From: Coix lacryma-jobi var. lacryma-jobi
Lineage: Eukaryota > Streptophyta > Magnoliopsida > Poales > Poaceae
Length of the DNA: 64,000 bases
Direction: 5' to 3'
Assembly (NCBI GenBank): GCA_009763385.1
Contig: CM019831.1
Span: 14,410,080-14,474,079, forward strand
The notes beneath the pieces were generated by a model. That model did no database searches and was not told the DNA's origin. It saw only the letters and a program-made list of their open reading frames with translations. A program made the position numbers and the translations under genes. Shown piece by piece: positions 21,533-33,415 of this stretch (the stretch's first letter is position 1; each line of letters opens with the position of its first letter).

Positions 21533-22553
21533 TGTTAAAAGAATAGGCAATTTCCAGATTAAAACCAGAATATAAATCATGATAAATTGATGATCTAGAT
21601 ATCTCAGATTGTATTGTTTACTAGCATAGCAAAACATGCATAACATAATCTCAAACATGACAATCGGTGTAAGCATAGCTCGTACACCAGATAGATTAAA
21701 AGGCAAGATCAAAGATATAAGATCTAATATAAACATAGACATTAGATCACGAACGGCGTACCTTCCGTTAGCTGGAGAAGACGGTGGCGGAGTCGGTGCT
21801 GGCTGATCGTCGATGAGCGCTGGAGGAATAGCTCGGAGCAGTTGACGACGAATACGCCTGGACGTAGCGCCGCCTGACTTGGACGGTAGACGACCCGTTG
21901 TTGTAGACGAGAGCAGTCGCGCGACGAGCGCTTCCCAAAAACCTTATTCGTCTTCTCCCGGTGCAGGATCGCAAAGACGAGGGTTCCGGAGACCTGCTCG
22001 CCCGGTCGCTGGTGCACGCAAGCGAACGGACTGGAGACGACTAGACGGCAGCGTAAAAGCGATATGAGGCAAACCCTAACTCGAGAGGTGTTGAGATACG
22101 TTTTGGCGTGGCTGATAGGTTGCTTATATAGCCCTGTTGAACCGACCTCGTGTCGTGATCACAATCTAAATCAGTTTAGTAGGACTCTGCAACTTGAAGG
22201 CCAAGAAACCAAAAACTAAAACTGCAAAAGGAGACCGCGCTCCCGCAAGGCGAGGAGCCGGATTTCGGCGGACCATTCACGCAGGTGCCGCGCATCCGCG
22301 CAAGTCGCCTCGCCCCGCCCCGCGCGGCACGGCGAGCGAGCGCGCGCGCGTGTGGACTTCTCTTTCTCCTTCTCACACTAGACTTGAGGAAGTGGAGAGA
22401 ACTTCCATATTTAAGCAAGTTCTCCTCCCCTTCCACTAGCAAGGTGGGACTAAAGAGTTCCACTTCCCCTCTTTGCTCACACATGAATGGGCTTTGAGAT
22501 TTATTTAGGAATTTCAGAATTATTATTGGGCCAAGCCCATATAAATTCTAACA
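21533..22553 (-). repeat. 5' LTR of the copia element
   Basis: 1021 bp, TGTTA to TAACA, followed by the target duplication GCCTT at 22554-22558. It is about 1.1% diverged from the 3' LTR by substitutions, by my count. Confidence 0.93.
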
Positions 22554-22558
22554 GCCTT

Positions 22559-23926
22559 TTCCTTTCCTATAGATTAGAGCATAGGTTAATTGATAGAATT
22601 GGTTCAAGGTTGCAATAAATTTCAGTGTTGGTTAGGTTGATAAACTAGTTCAGCAGAATAGCTACATATAAAGAAACAGTTTTACTGTTAAGTTACCAGT
22701 GTGATACGATTTCATTCAAATCATTTATGTTTTCTTACCTTTTAGCTAACTTATCTCCTTGTCTTCTCTAGGCCGACTCGGTGACTCTTTACTTTGAGAC
22801 GAGTTGTAACTTAATATATACAGAAAAAGTTTAGAAAGCCTGCATCCCTGAAAGATAAATTAAATCACCCTGTTGCAAGCTGACCATCGTATTGACCTAA
22901 AATTCTACAACAGGGAGTTTTTATTATTGTAAATTAAGTACCTGGTACTCCTCCATCTACATGTCATGGGTTTTGACTTGCACCAAATCTTATTAAGCTA
23001 AACTCTCATGATAGCTGGAAGAGAATCTTGTAAGTATCATATATCCATTTGTTATTATCGTGACAACAGCCAACGGGGTGGCCTTTTTACTCTACCTCGA
23101 GATCTTCACTACAGATCAAATAAAGTTGGAGCCTATGGCTGTGGCGGTCCTTTGCCTTGAAGAACATTGATTTTTAATAAAATATCAAATATGTTGCCAC
23201 TGCGTAGTCACACGAATTTAATTCATTGTTGTATTCATTTAGTGACTTATACCATTTTCACGGTTGGTGCCTACCAAGAAGTGAGTTGAGAGTGGAGAAG
23301 GGCCAAGCGAGGACAGTCCAGGCGAAGGGGGCGAGCTTCTTGAGGGTGTAATAAACCATTCAAATGTCACATACTCCGTATATAGGTAAATCTTGAGAGG
23401 GTGTAGAATATATATAGGGGAACGAATGGAAAAATGTTTCTTTGTCTTCTGGCCTCTAGGATAAAAGGATGTGCCTTCTTGGCTATATATGGTGTCTGTT
23501 AGAGGCGTATGTCATGAGCCTAGGAGTGACAGATATAGCTCATTAGGGTGCTAGGGTTAATTACACATAAGGTTGTCTTCCTTAGAAGTCAAGTAAGTCT
23601 TCCTTATTGATCAAATAGATCACTTTATATAAGGACAGACGATGTATCAATTTTTCTTAAGAGTCAAGCAAGAATTAGAAAAAAAGCCTCATCTCTTGCT
23701 TGGTCATGGGCAAGGCCCATGGCTGGCCCCCTCTCTCCCTCGCAGCCCTAGCCGCCACCAAAACATTGGCAGAGGTTTTCTTGTCTTCTATTTAGGAGTT
23801 TGTCTTTGTTGTGGTTGTTTGGTTGCTCATGTTGAGAGTTGATTATTATTTAGTAGGTCTATTTTAGTCTTATCATAGTTGTTGCTAAAATCGTTGTTGT
23901 TTCCTATGTTATACCCTTTGGAGCCA
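22559..23926. other. Intergenic, no gene recognised
   Basis: AT-rich sequence continuing the pre-insertion DNA from 6942. Several short frames are present but none resembles a protein. The right end meets the poly(T) of the LINE. Confidence 0.5.
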
Positions 23927-25667
23927 TTTTTTTATGAAACAAGAGGGGCAAGCCCCTGTTGGAAATAATATTTAAAAGAGCATAAAAGTTACACCTCTTC
24001 GGTTCAAGAGACAAAAAATGAAATGAAAAAATGGAGATTAATACACAAAGGCCTCTAGCCATTGGTCAATATGGGGGTGATAATTAGCTTTAGCCCTAAG
24101 AATAACTAAGGCAAATTCCTCCTTGAAGACAATCATGCACCTGCCAACCGAGTAAGATTCCTGAAAATAATATCATTACACATGATCCATATAGCCCAGC
24201 TCATTGTAACAACAATTTCCATAAAGAATGGAAGATTCAGTTGCTGCCGGAGACTTTTCATAATGACAAAAATGTCAGATGAATTTGGAATAATAACATT
24301 CAGGGAATGCCAGCAAGCCGAGGCAAAGGGGCAATGAAACAACAGATGAAACACATCCTCATCGACATTGAGCATGCAGAAGACACAATTATAGTCTAGG
24401 AGATGCATACCCCTTCTTCTTAATACATCCGTTGTACTTAGCCTGTCTTTTATGACCAACCAAAAGAAAAATTTCCTCTTGTTTTGACAAGATGAAGTCC
24501 ATAGCCATCTATAAGCCCTGTGGACCTACTGATGCCCAATCAGATGTGCATACACCCGCTTGGAAGAGAAATTAGATCCCCAAGAATAAGCCCAAACATC
24601 TGAATCAGAGTCATGACCAAGCTATAAATTCTAAAAGGAGGAAGCCAATAGCCAAAACTGTTCAAAAGCCTCAATAGATAAATGCAAGTGGAATAGATTC
24701 TGAAGAGTGTAGTTGAAACTGCTGCTTTCACAGAAATATGTTCATGCTTGGCATAGGAAAAAGGTTCAGCATACCTGAGTCGACAAGATATAGTATCCCA
24801 ATTGTCCCACCATAGTAAACAAGTAGAGCCATTATGCAATTTGACATGTGCCATTTCTTTGAAAGAATTGAGAGATTTCAGGATATCCCTCCACCAAAAG
24901 GAGCCTCTAAAGTTTGAAGTACCAGAAGGTAACCTTTGCCTGAAATAATAATGAGCCCAAACCAATTGAACCCAGGGTATATCCTTTTTGTTGAAGAATT
25001 TATGGAGATGCTTGATGAGGAGTCTCTCATTCTGCACCGAAAGATTAAGAACACCAAGCCTCCCCCCCCCCCTCAGACTTAGGCATACAGACCATGGCCT
25101 AGCCTGCCTTTGGAGGCTTTCTACTGTTGACATTAGAGCCTCTCTACAAACAATGTTTTCTATACTTGTCAATTTATTTGATCACTGTCTTAGGTAGCAA
25201 ATAAGTGTACATGATGAAAGTGGGTAAGGCTGTGAGAACTGCATTGGTAAGCTGAAGTCTACCAGCATCACTTAAGAGAGAGGAGAAAGCCACCAACCTT
25301 CTTTCACATTTAGAAACCAGTGACCAGAAATCTGCAACTGACGGTTTAGTCACTACAACAGAATCGCTCTTTGCCGAGTGCTGGCAGCACTCGGCAAAGA
25401 GCCTTTTGCACTCGGCGAAGGGCACTCGACGAAGAATTTCACGGCAAAGGGTTCTTTGCCGAGTGCCAAATATCGGGCACTCGGCGAAGGCTTCGCCGAG
25501 TGCTGACATATTTGGCACTCGGCAAAGAAAAAAATAAAAACCCCCCGAAAAAATAGGGAAAATTTTTTATTTAATTGGAGGAGGGGCCCATGGGCAGCGC
25601 CCACTTGTCGCCCTCGAAATCGCAAGTTCTACTATTTTTCACGCAATTTTCTCTCACGTAGTCAGCA

Positions 25668-25721
25668 GGATTCAAACTCACGACCTCTCGTTCGCGCGGA
25701 GCCTCCTCTACCACTGCACTA
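25668..25721 (-). other. tRNA-like module of CACTA element A
   Basis: On the minus strand an A-box-like TAGTGCAGTGGTAG (25708-25721) and a B-box-like AGTTTGAATCC (25668-25678) span 54 bp, as in a tRNA gene. A T-run that could end Pol III transcription lies about 110 bp further (TTTTTT near 25548-25560). The arms do not fold as a full tRNA, so I call it tRNA-like. Confidence 0.6.
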
Positions 25722-26460
25722 CACACTCATATACGTTCCATCTCCGTTTCGATTACCCATATATTATACTAAACCATGTGTAACTTGCTTATTTGAGGCC
25801 CTAAACGAATTCAAATCAAAAAATTGTAAACTACAAAGTTTTCTAACTTTTCAAGATCTACAACTTTTATTTTGGTAGTTTTTCCATCCGAGGTCGTTTA
25901 TAAAAATTTGAATTTTAAATTTTACAATTTGAAACGTAGTTTTCGTTGACAAGATGATTTCAAATCAAAAAGTTGTCAACACCAAAGTTTCATAACTTTT
26001 CGAGATCTACAACTTTTATTTTGGTCATTTCTCTATCTGAGGTATTTTGAAAATTTTGAATTTTAAAATTTTCAAATTCGACGCAGTTTTGCATAACTAG
26101 ATGACTTCAAATTAAAAAGTTATCAACTACAAACTTTCATAACTTGTCAAGATCTACAAAGTTTATTTTGGTTGTTTGACTATTTGTGCATCCGACATTG
26201 TGGTTCTAATATTATTCATAAACATTATATATCACTCTTGTAGTTTTATAAACTACCGGAGAGATATATAAGATTTATGAACGAATTTATTTTAAGTTTG
26301 TCAAATGAAAAAATCACCAAAACAAAAATTGTTCATCTTGATAAGTTAACCAACTTTGTAGTTAAAAACTTTTTCATTTGGATTAATTTACTGCTTCAAA
26401 ATGTAATTTAAAAACTGGCTTTGCCGAGTGTCAGAAAAAAAACACTAGGCAAAGAGCTCT

Positions 26461-26750
26461 TTGCCGAGTGCCACGTGGCTGGCACTCGGCAAAGGCACCT
26501 CTTTGCCGAGTGCCAGCCACGTGGCACTCGGCAAAGAACCGCCCACGTGGCACAGTTCGGGGCCACATTCTTTGCCGAGTGCCACGTGGTCGGCACTCGG
26601 CAAAGGCACCTCTTTGCCGAGTGCCAGCCACGTGGCACTCGGCAAACCACGTGGCACAATTCGGGGCCACATGCTTTGCCGGGTGCCACGTGGCTGGCAC
26701 TCGGCAAAGAGGGGCTCTTTGCCGAGTGCCGGCCACGTGGCTCTTTGCCT
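26461..26750. repeat. Subterminal palindrome array with CACGTG cores
   Basis: Repeated units of CTTTGCCGAGTGCC and its complement face each other around CCACGTGGC. I count eight CACGTG hexamers in about 270 bp. Each unit can form a strong hairpin. Subterminal repeats bind the transposase in CACTA elements; CACGTG is also the plant G-box. Confidence 0.85.
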
Positions 26751-26965
26751 AGTGCCCGAAATTTGGCACTTGGCAAAGCCACAGGCACTCGGCAAAGATT
26801 GATTTTCCCGTAGTGAGTAAGGCTTAGGGGCAGCCCCAAATAAGTGAAAGGTAAATTACCTTTGGAACAACCGAAGGTGGTGGCCAACAGATCCAGCTTA
26901 TCTTCAGGCACATTGATTGGGACCATAAAAGATTTGTCAAAATTAACATGCAAATCAGTTGTCTC

Positions 26966-28124
26966 TGTTTACGCAGTTTCGATCCTCTTCTTTATTAATA
27001 TAATCGGCAGCTCTTAAGCTTAGTTCGTTTATAAAAGAAAATGCGGGAATAGTGCCGGTATATATGACGCATGGTGCTAATTAATCATTGATAGATGACG
27101 GTGACGTCCGAACCGCTGCTTCAAATAATGAATTGAAGGGTTGCTTACTATTTCATCTATCCTTGCTCTTTCACCATCAAATAAACTGCACTAGCAGCTA
27201 GCTATTTAGCGCAGCCTCAGCTCCGACCGATCCAATTAATTGTCATCTCGTCACGCATGCATGGGCACGATGTTAGTTGATCAGTCAAGCCATGGATGAT
27301 ATATATGCCAAACTTGCATTATTCATATCACTGTGTGAAGCAGACAGATATATATACTGTACACTGTGCCATTGTTATATAATGAGTGCCTGACGCTGCG
27401 GATCGGATCACGTGGATGATAAAACTAGTGGGCCTTTCTCATCGACGACATTTTATGGGCAGTGTTGTTTATAAGATGGTGCACCACGTGGTGGGTCATG
27501 CATGTGAAATGGTGGCCAAATAAACTATAAGGAAAAAATCATTCGAGATCTGTTTGGATACTGCTGCTTACCTATAAACGAAGTCGCTTTGAACAAGGTT
27601 TAAATCAAACATTAGAAATATAAATCATAAGTAGTTTTAAATTATCGAGTTTGGAAATATTAAAATCATATGAATAGATTTATTTTGAAAAATACTTTCA
27701 TAAAAATATAGATATATCACTTTTTGATAAAGAATTTTATAAAAATAAGAAGTCAAAGTTGGGATTTGGAGACCGTGTTGTTATCTAAAACGACTTGCTT
27801 TTTGCAGGTACGAAGGGATTATGTATATTGTATTTTTGCAATAATGTTGGTGCAAGTTCTGTGTTTCTTTTGTTCCGTTTGGAGCTGCACCAACTGCCAC
27901 CTACAAGCTTGTTGTTAATTATAGATCCTCTACCCATCCAAAAAGAACAATATTCATTTTATGATTTTATTAATCCATGTGTATCAACTCGCTCAGTATT
28001 TTTTTCTCTATCTGTCCACTTCACATCCACAAGGCTGCAAGCCGGCCGGCTATTGTATTAATTACATCTGCATGCATATATAGTAATTAACTGAGCCGAT
28101 TATTATTCGTGTGATAACTGATCT
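26966..28124. other. Intergenic
   Basis: AT-rich DNA between the LINE and CACTA element B. No gene or element end was recognised. Confidence 0.5.
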
Positions 28125-29570
28125 TTCTACCGGAAGCCTGTTTGCCGAGTGTTGGCAGTACTCGGCAAAAACCAAAAAAACACAAGGCAAACGGTCTACT
28201 AAGTGCCAACCCCGGCAAAGGTCACTTGATTTAAATTTAAATCAACCCTCGACAAAAAAACACTTTGACAAAAAAAACACTCGAAAAAATAGCAAAATAG
28301 TTTTTTTAATCAGGGGAGGCCCCATTGGCCTGAAAATAGCTCTTTGCCAAGTCTTAGCATTTTCACACAAAATTCACATGCTAAGTGGCCAGCCTGATTC
28401 ATACCCATGACCTATCCCTCACATGTACCTCTCTACCACTGCACCACACTATCACTTGTGTCCAGATTCCGTTTTAATTCCCCACATATTACATTAAACT
28501 GAATGTAAATTACTTGTTTGAGGCTCTAAACGGATTCAAATGTAAACATTGTCCACTACAAAGTTTTATACCTTTTCGAGATCTACAACTTTCATTTTTA
28601 TAGTTTCTCTGTCCAAGATTGTTTACAAAATTTGAATTTCAAATTTGAGAATTTAAAACATAGTTTTCATTGATAATATGATTTCAAATCAAAAAGTCAT
28701 CAACCAGAAAGGTTCATAGCTTTTCGAGATCTACAATTTTTATTTTGGTTATTTCTCCATCCGAGGTTGTTTAAAAAATTCAAATTTCAAATTTGATAAA
28801 TTCAAACGTACTTTTTGTTAGCAAAATTAATTCAAAATAAAAAGTGTCGAACTGCATAGTTGTATAACTTTTCAAGATCTATAACTTTTATTTTGATCAC
28901 TTGTTCATCCGACATAGTGGTAATAACATTGTTTACAAATGTTATATCTCTCTTCTAGTTTCATAAAACTATACAAGAGATATATAGATTTTGTGAACAA
29001 TGTTACTATCGCTTGGTCGAATGAAGAAATGACCAAAATAAAAGTCGCTTTGTCAAATGAAGAAATGACCAAAATAAAAGTTGTAGATTCTTGAGAAGTT
29101 ATACAACTTTGTAGTTCAAAAACTTTTTCATTTGAATTAATTTACTACTTTAAAATATGTTTTGAAGTTGTAATTTTTGAATTCGTAATTTTGGAAAAAG
29201 TCACGAGAAAAGATAACTCAAGTAATAGCTATAAGAACACAATAAATTGACAGAGCAAGATTTTAGAAAAAAACGTTATTATGGCGGAAAAAACCAGTTA
29301 CAAGTTTTAACCAAATATCAAAAAGAGAAATCAGAGTAGCAAAAGGGGAAAAAATTGGATGTTTCTTGTTTGTCAAGTGTTAAATTTTTGACACTCAGCA
29401 AAGTTCTATTTGTCGAGTGTTTTGTGTCTAGTACTCGGCAAACCAACAGTTCGCTGAGTGTTTTATGTTCGGTACTCAAGCACTCGACATAGTGGTTGTT
29501 TGCCAAGTGTCTAATAGAATGCACTCGGCAAACTTTCAGACACTTGGCAAACAACTGATTTCTTGTAGTG
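28125..29570. mobile_element. Non-autonomous CACTA-like element B, degenerate left end
   Basis: The right end TTTCTTGTAGTG is clear at 29559-29570. The left end at 28125 reads TTCTACCGGAAG where CACTACCGGAAG is expected. Subterminal GCCGAGTG repeats occur at both sides, and the core matches element A in the tRNA-like module and the TCTACAACTTT repeats. A 34-bp unit is tandemly duplicated near 29010-29075. No target duplication is visible. It is older than element A, judging by decay. Confidence 0.75.
28395..28446 (-). other. tRNA-like module of CACTA element B
   Basis: Minus strand: A-box-like TGGTGCAGTGGTAG (28433-28446) and B-box-like GGTATGAATCA (28395-28405), spanning 52 bp. Position relative to the left end and orientation agree with element A. 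Confidence 0.55.
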
Positions 29571-29596
29571 TAGTTTGTAATAATAAAATGATGTAC

Positions 29597-31721
29597 TGAA
29601 GGACCGAGAATGCAAAAGCAAGGCGACCAGAGGGGGGGTGAATGGGAGCCAATAAAATTTCTCTCGAAACTTTGGCCAAGTGTCCCAAAATCAATCCCCA
29701 AGAGCTACTACCGAAAACGTGATGCCCACGACCCTTAGAAGAGGGTGGATGATCCCTAGGATCACAGCGAGGCACCACAAAAACTTTCTCACCCAAGTTC
29801 ACGCAAGTCAACTAGTGACAGGATGAGATTCAGGCTATTTTGTAAAGCGGGAAGCCCAAATTCTGTAGAGCACGAAGTTGGGAATCCAACGCACCAAACG
29901 GATCTCGAATCGAAAGACGGACGAACAAACTGCGGACGAAAACGCGTCGAACCAGCACTGACCGGACTCTGCCTGCGTCCGGTTGCTGACCACCGGACGC
30001 GTCCGGTCGTGCAAAAACAGTTTTCGGAGCTTACTGTTTCTGACCGGACTCACCAGAGACGAGCGTCCGGTCGAGAGCAGTGTGTCCGGTTACAAAATAC
30101 AAGCCAAGTGAACAGTACAATGAGCGAGTCCAGTCACTTAGCGAAAGGTGCGTCCGGTCAAGTCACGAACCGAACACAGCGAAGGTGTTCATCGACCGGA
30201 CTCACTGACAGCGTCCGGTCGTTGAACAGGCAGCGTCCGGTCACCCCGATTTAGGCTGTTCGTTCACCGATTCGACTCGATCTCACCCAAAACAAATCCT
30301 CTAGGGATCAAACTTGGTGAGAAGAGTCACAAAGAGTATAGTGAGCTATCTCTAAGAGATCATGGCTCGAACCTATCTCCAAATCGGTGAATCGAAGAAT
30401 TTCGGGGGAAAGGAGAAAAACTTGACCCGAAACCAAAATCGATCGATCTCCTAGACCGTGAGGTTAGAGGAGAATTCCCTCGGTGGAAAGAAGTGCCTCA
30501 CGATCTAGAACAACTTGGTTCAAACGGATTTGCAAAAGATGAACCGAGAAAAGAGATCAAGCGACGGGAAAAACGTGGAGAAAAAGGATTCCGCGAAGAA
30601 CACGAACAAAACGCGAATCACAACCACGAATTGCAACCGTGTGGCTACCACACGCTACAACAGTGAGATTACGGTCTCACTTCCTCAAAATCTCACGGAC
30701 ACAGAGGTATTGTTCTCAACTCTGTGGATCTCAGGTTTACTACAGCAGGGGGGGAGAACAGGAAACCCTAGCTATGAAAGAGCAAAATGACTGAGATGCT
30801 GGGAGGAGGGTGTCTCCCCGGAGTACTTATCCTATTCTAGTCTAAGTCTATTTCCTACTCTACCCCTCTCTAAACTAATTACAGAGCGAACCAGCTAAAC
30901 CCTAGGGCTATTCTGGTCCAACCCGAAGTGGTAGGTAGATCCGACGGCCACGCCCGCGCAAGTCGTCCGTGTTGCCTCCACGCAACCTTCCGATTGCCGC
31001 CACGTGCCGCCCTCGCTCTGCACCCCTGGTTTTGAGGCCCAAACCGGGAAACCAGCCTTTTCCAATCAACCCCCGGTTTTGAGGCCCAAACCGGGAAACC
31101 AGCCCACCAGCCTGAGTTTTGTGGCCCAAACTCAGAAACCCGCAGCGCCCGAGTTTTGAGGCCCAAACTCGGAAACCGGCCCATCGCCCGAGTTTTGTGG
31201 CCAAACTCGGAAACCGTCCGCGCCCAGGTTTTGTGGCTCAACCTGGAAACCGAGCACCCAGGTTTTGAGGCCCAAACCTGGAAACCGTCCACCCGTTGGT
31301 TTTTCTCTGGCTCAACCAACAAACCGGCGTCGTAGAGGGGATGCACCTCCCGTGCACCCCATCCACCGACACGTGTCCCCGAGTTCTCGACTCAGGCAAC
31401 ACATGACCGCACTTCTTCTCTTGTCGTCGCCACAGGCTGCCAGCCACCACAGCTGATCCTCAGGCACTCTGGTCCCTCAGTCCAAGCCTCCCGTCCGCCT
31501 TACCGCTTGGTTCGTCAGCATGGCACGTCCGCCGCACGGCACGCCCATCCTTCACCGCACCCGGTCCGTCAGCACGGCACGGCTCAACTTGACCTTCACC
31601 TTGCCCTCGATCACTGTCTCTGTGCTCGACACCTGCACAACACAAGCCAAAGAACATGTGCATCATACACGTTGACAATCACTCATCACTCAGAGACCCG
31701 GCATACACCCATGTATCCGCA
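29597..31721 (-). repeat. 3' LTR of the Sirevirus-like element
   Basis: 2125 bp. It holds repeated GTCCGGTC/GACCGGAC motifs (about 29957-30240) and eight inverted-repeat units around GGCCCAAA (31027-31321). The ORFs seen in it on either strand are repeated in the other LTR and look non-coding. Confidence 0.95.
31027..31321. repeat. Array of eight hairpin units in the Sirevirus LTR
   Basis: Each unit is a short arm, a TTTGAGG-type loop with GGCCCAAA or GGCTCAA, and the arm's complement. Arms differ between units (CCGGTTT/AAACCGG, CTGAGTTT/AAACTCAG, CCGAGTTT/AAACTCGG, CCAGGTTT/AACCTGG, GTTGGTTT/AACCAAC), yet stay self-complementary. The same array lies at about 40728-41030. Confidence 0.85.
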
Positions 31722-33415
31722 ATCTCCCCCTTGATGAGTGCATTGTCAACTACTTACACAAATCATAAGTGAAAGAAGAAGGTAGGAGGAAGGAGAAGAG
31801 AGAACCCAACCAAATGACCCAAAAGCATAGTAAAGCCAAAGAAGGTCAAGTGGAAGAAGCAAAGAACTTGGTCCCTAAAGACATGGGCAACGGCTCGACA
31901 CAACCAAGCAAAGCAAAGCTAGCCCTCAAGAAGAGGTAGAACAGGCTGAACACCGCTAGCAAAAGCCAATCGAAGTCCAGATACCAATTGAGAAATCGGA
32001 GCAAAAGACGGCAAAATGCTAGTCCCTTAAGATAGAGGCACAGAGGCTCAACACAACTAGCATGAAAACCACTCCGAACCAATTTGAACATCAAGACAAT
32101 CAAAAAGTCAAAATCAATACCAATTGAAGAAGGACTTCGACACCAAATGAGGAAAATGTTTGCTAGTCCCTCAAGACAGAGGCAACGGCTCTACACAACT
32201 AGCAAACTCCCCCTCGACAAGTGCAAGCAACTAGGAAGACTCTCCCCCTAAGTCAACCAACCGGAGCACACATGATTTGAAAATCTGCCCTTTAGCAAAA
32301 AAAACTCCCTCTTAGTTGATCACTAGGAGACATATGATTTGCAAGAACTCTCCCCCTTAGTTGAAAATGCACTAATCAAGAAACCAGGGCAAAATTTCTC
32401 CCCCTTTGGCAAAGTCTCCCCTTTAACACAAGCTTCCCCTTCCAAAATGCATATGAAGTCAGAAATGCAAGTTAGAAGCTTCAGGCATATAATCAAAAGA
32501 GTGCAAAGATGCTCTAATCGGTGTAGCTCCAACAGCACAAGTAAGCACTCAAATAGCGAAGGCTCAAACTGATCACACATACGAAATATGAAGCATATGA
32601 GCAAGTGAGCAGTTTTTGGCCAAAAGATAGTCACCATCAAAATAGCACTACACATGTATAGGTAGGAATCCAAACAAGTGCTAAGCATATATACAAGGTG
32701 AACTACCCCTGGCAAAGTTCAATCATCATGCATAGGAATGAAGCATATACTTGTGATTTCAGTTTATATCGGAGTTGCAGCGGTAAAGAATTCACAAGTT
32801 CAATTATATAGCATGTGATTGCGAGAGGTTGAGAGCTTGTCATTGCCTAACTTTCCAACCGAGCGAAGCCTATGCCGAAGCAATCAGAAGCTTAAAGCTA
32901 CGGTTTCGGTCATACACTACACGGCTCAAGTTTTACTCAAAGTGCAATGAGAAACAGTCTCGATACCGTGAGGTGTTGACAAGCAATCCCATCTCGATCT
33001 TTTCAATTCACTTATTACTTGGTTCAAATTTTAAACATGATATGAACAAACCAAGCAAGTGAATGACTCAGAACTAGAGACATAGCAACCTAGCATATAT
33101 GAAAAGCAGGAATGGACTCAATACACCCTACACATGCTAGTTGCATATCTCAATGGTGAACATTTTCAGATTTGTATACATTAAGCAATTTCACCATTTC
33201 AAAAATAGCTCAGCTCATAACATGTACTAGTGATCAGAAGGAGCATAGGCTACAAGCATCAACATAAGCACTAGAGCATACTAAACAAAGCATAATTACA
33301 TTCTAGTGACTATAAACATGAAGCTCAGAATGTAAGTGCGTATGCTAAAAAAGCAAAGAAAAGAAACTCAAAATAAAGAATCAGTCTATGATACACCTCA
33401 AAATGCTTCCCCCAT
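31722..33415 (-). other. Sirevirus 3' non-coding region with multiple polypurine-like tracts
   Basis: The tract touching the LTR reads AAGGGGGAGAT on the minus strand (31722-31732). Similar tracts appear near 32209, 32242, 32347, 32397 and 33406. No ORF is present in 1.7 kb. Multiplied polypurine tracts are a described trait of Sireviruses. Confidence 0.75.

Larger units (their letters stand above)
6948..22553 (-). mobile_element. Ty1/copia LTR retrotransposon, interrupted by a gypsy element
   Basis: Bounded by LTRs starting TGTTA and ending TAACA (6948-8011 and 21533-22553), with a perfect target duplication GCCTT at 6943-6947 and 22554-22558. Domain order on the minus strand is gag, protease, integrase, reverse transcriptase, RNase H, the order typical of copia. 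A polypurine tract TGGGGGAT abuts the 3' LTR at 8012-8019. The gypsy element at 10363-19399 interrupts the integrase-RT linker. The copia is also broken by two frameshifts and a nonsense codon and has no standard primer-binding site. The LTRs differ by about 11 substitutions plus two indels, so the insertion is fairly young. The Tork/TAR-like lineage is my guess. Confidence 0.95.
25351..26815. mobile_element. Non-autonomous CACTA-like element A
   Basis: Starts CACTACAACAGAA and ends CCCGTAGTG. The 3-bp duplication AGT is perfect at 25348-25350 and 26816-26818, and joining the flanks restores the LINE reading frame, so the boundaries are secure. Subterminal arrays of TTTGCCGAGTGC and its complement fill both ends. 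The core holds a tRNA-like module (25668-25721) and AT-rich repeats of roughly 130-170 bp built on GATCTACAACTTTTATTTTGG. There is no transposase; it needs an En/Spm-type enzyme from elsewhere. Confidence 0.93.
23927..26965 (-). mobile_element. 5'-truncated LINE (non-LTR retrotransposon), split by a CACTA element
   Basis: Minus-strand remnants encode the end of a reverse transcriptase (VNFDKSFMVP, FTYLGLPLS at 26830-26965), then after the CACTA element the thumb region (SKCERRLVAFSSLLSDAGR), then LLWWDNW and a zf-RVT domain with CVFCMLN...H...HCPFASACWH at 24133-24459. A short A-tail reads as TTTTTTT at 23927-23935. The frame is broken several times, including a C run at 25064-25076. Everything upstream of the RT C-terminal third is missing, the usual result of incomplete reverse transcription. 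I could not identify the target duplication. Confidence 0.8.

Noticed and set aside
21497..21742. Extension of the copia Gag frame into the LTR
   Set aside because: The LTR-derived residues also occur at 6897-7157 without Gag, and the known Gag start fits ATG 21496.
26408..26953. ORFs of 94-181 residues with repeated Cys-Arg-Val-Pro or Leu-Gly-Lys-Glu motifs
   Set aside because: They translate the subterminal repeats of CACTA element A and have no independent meaning.
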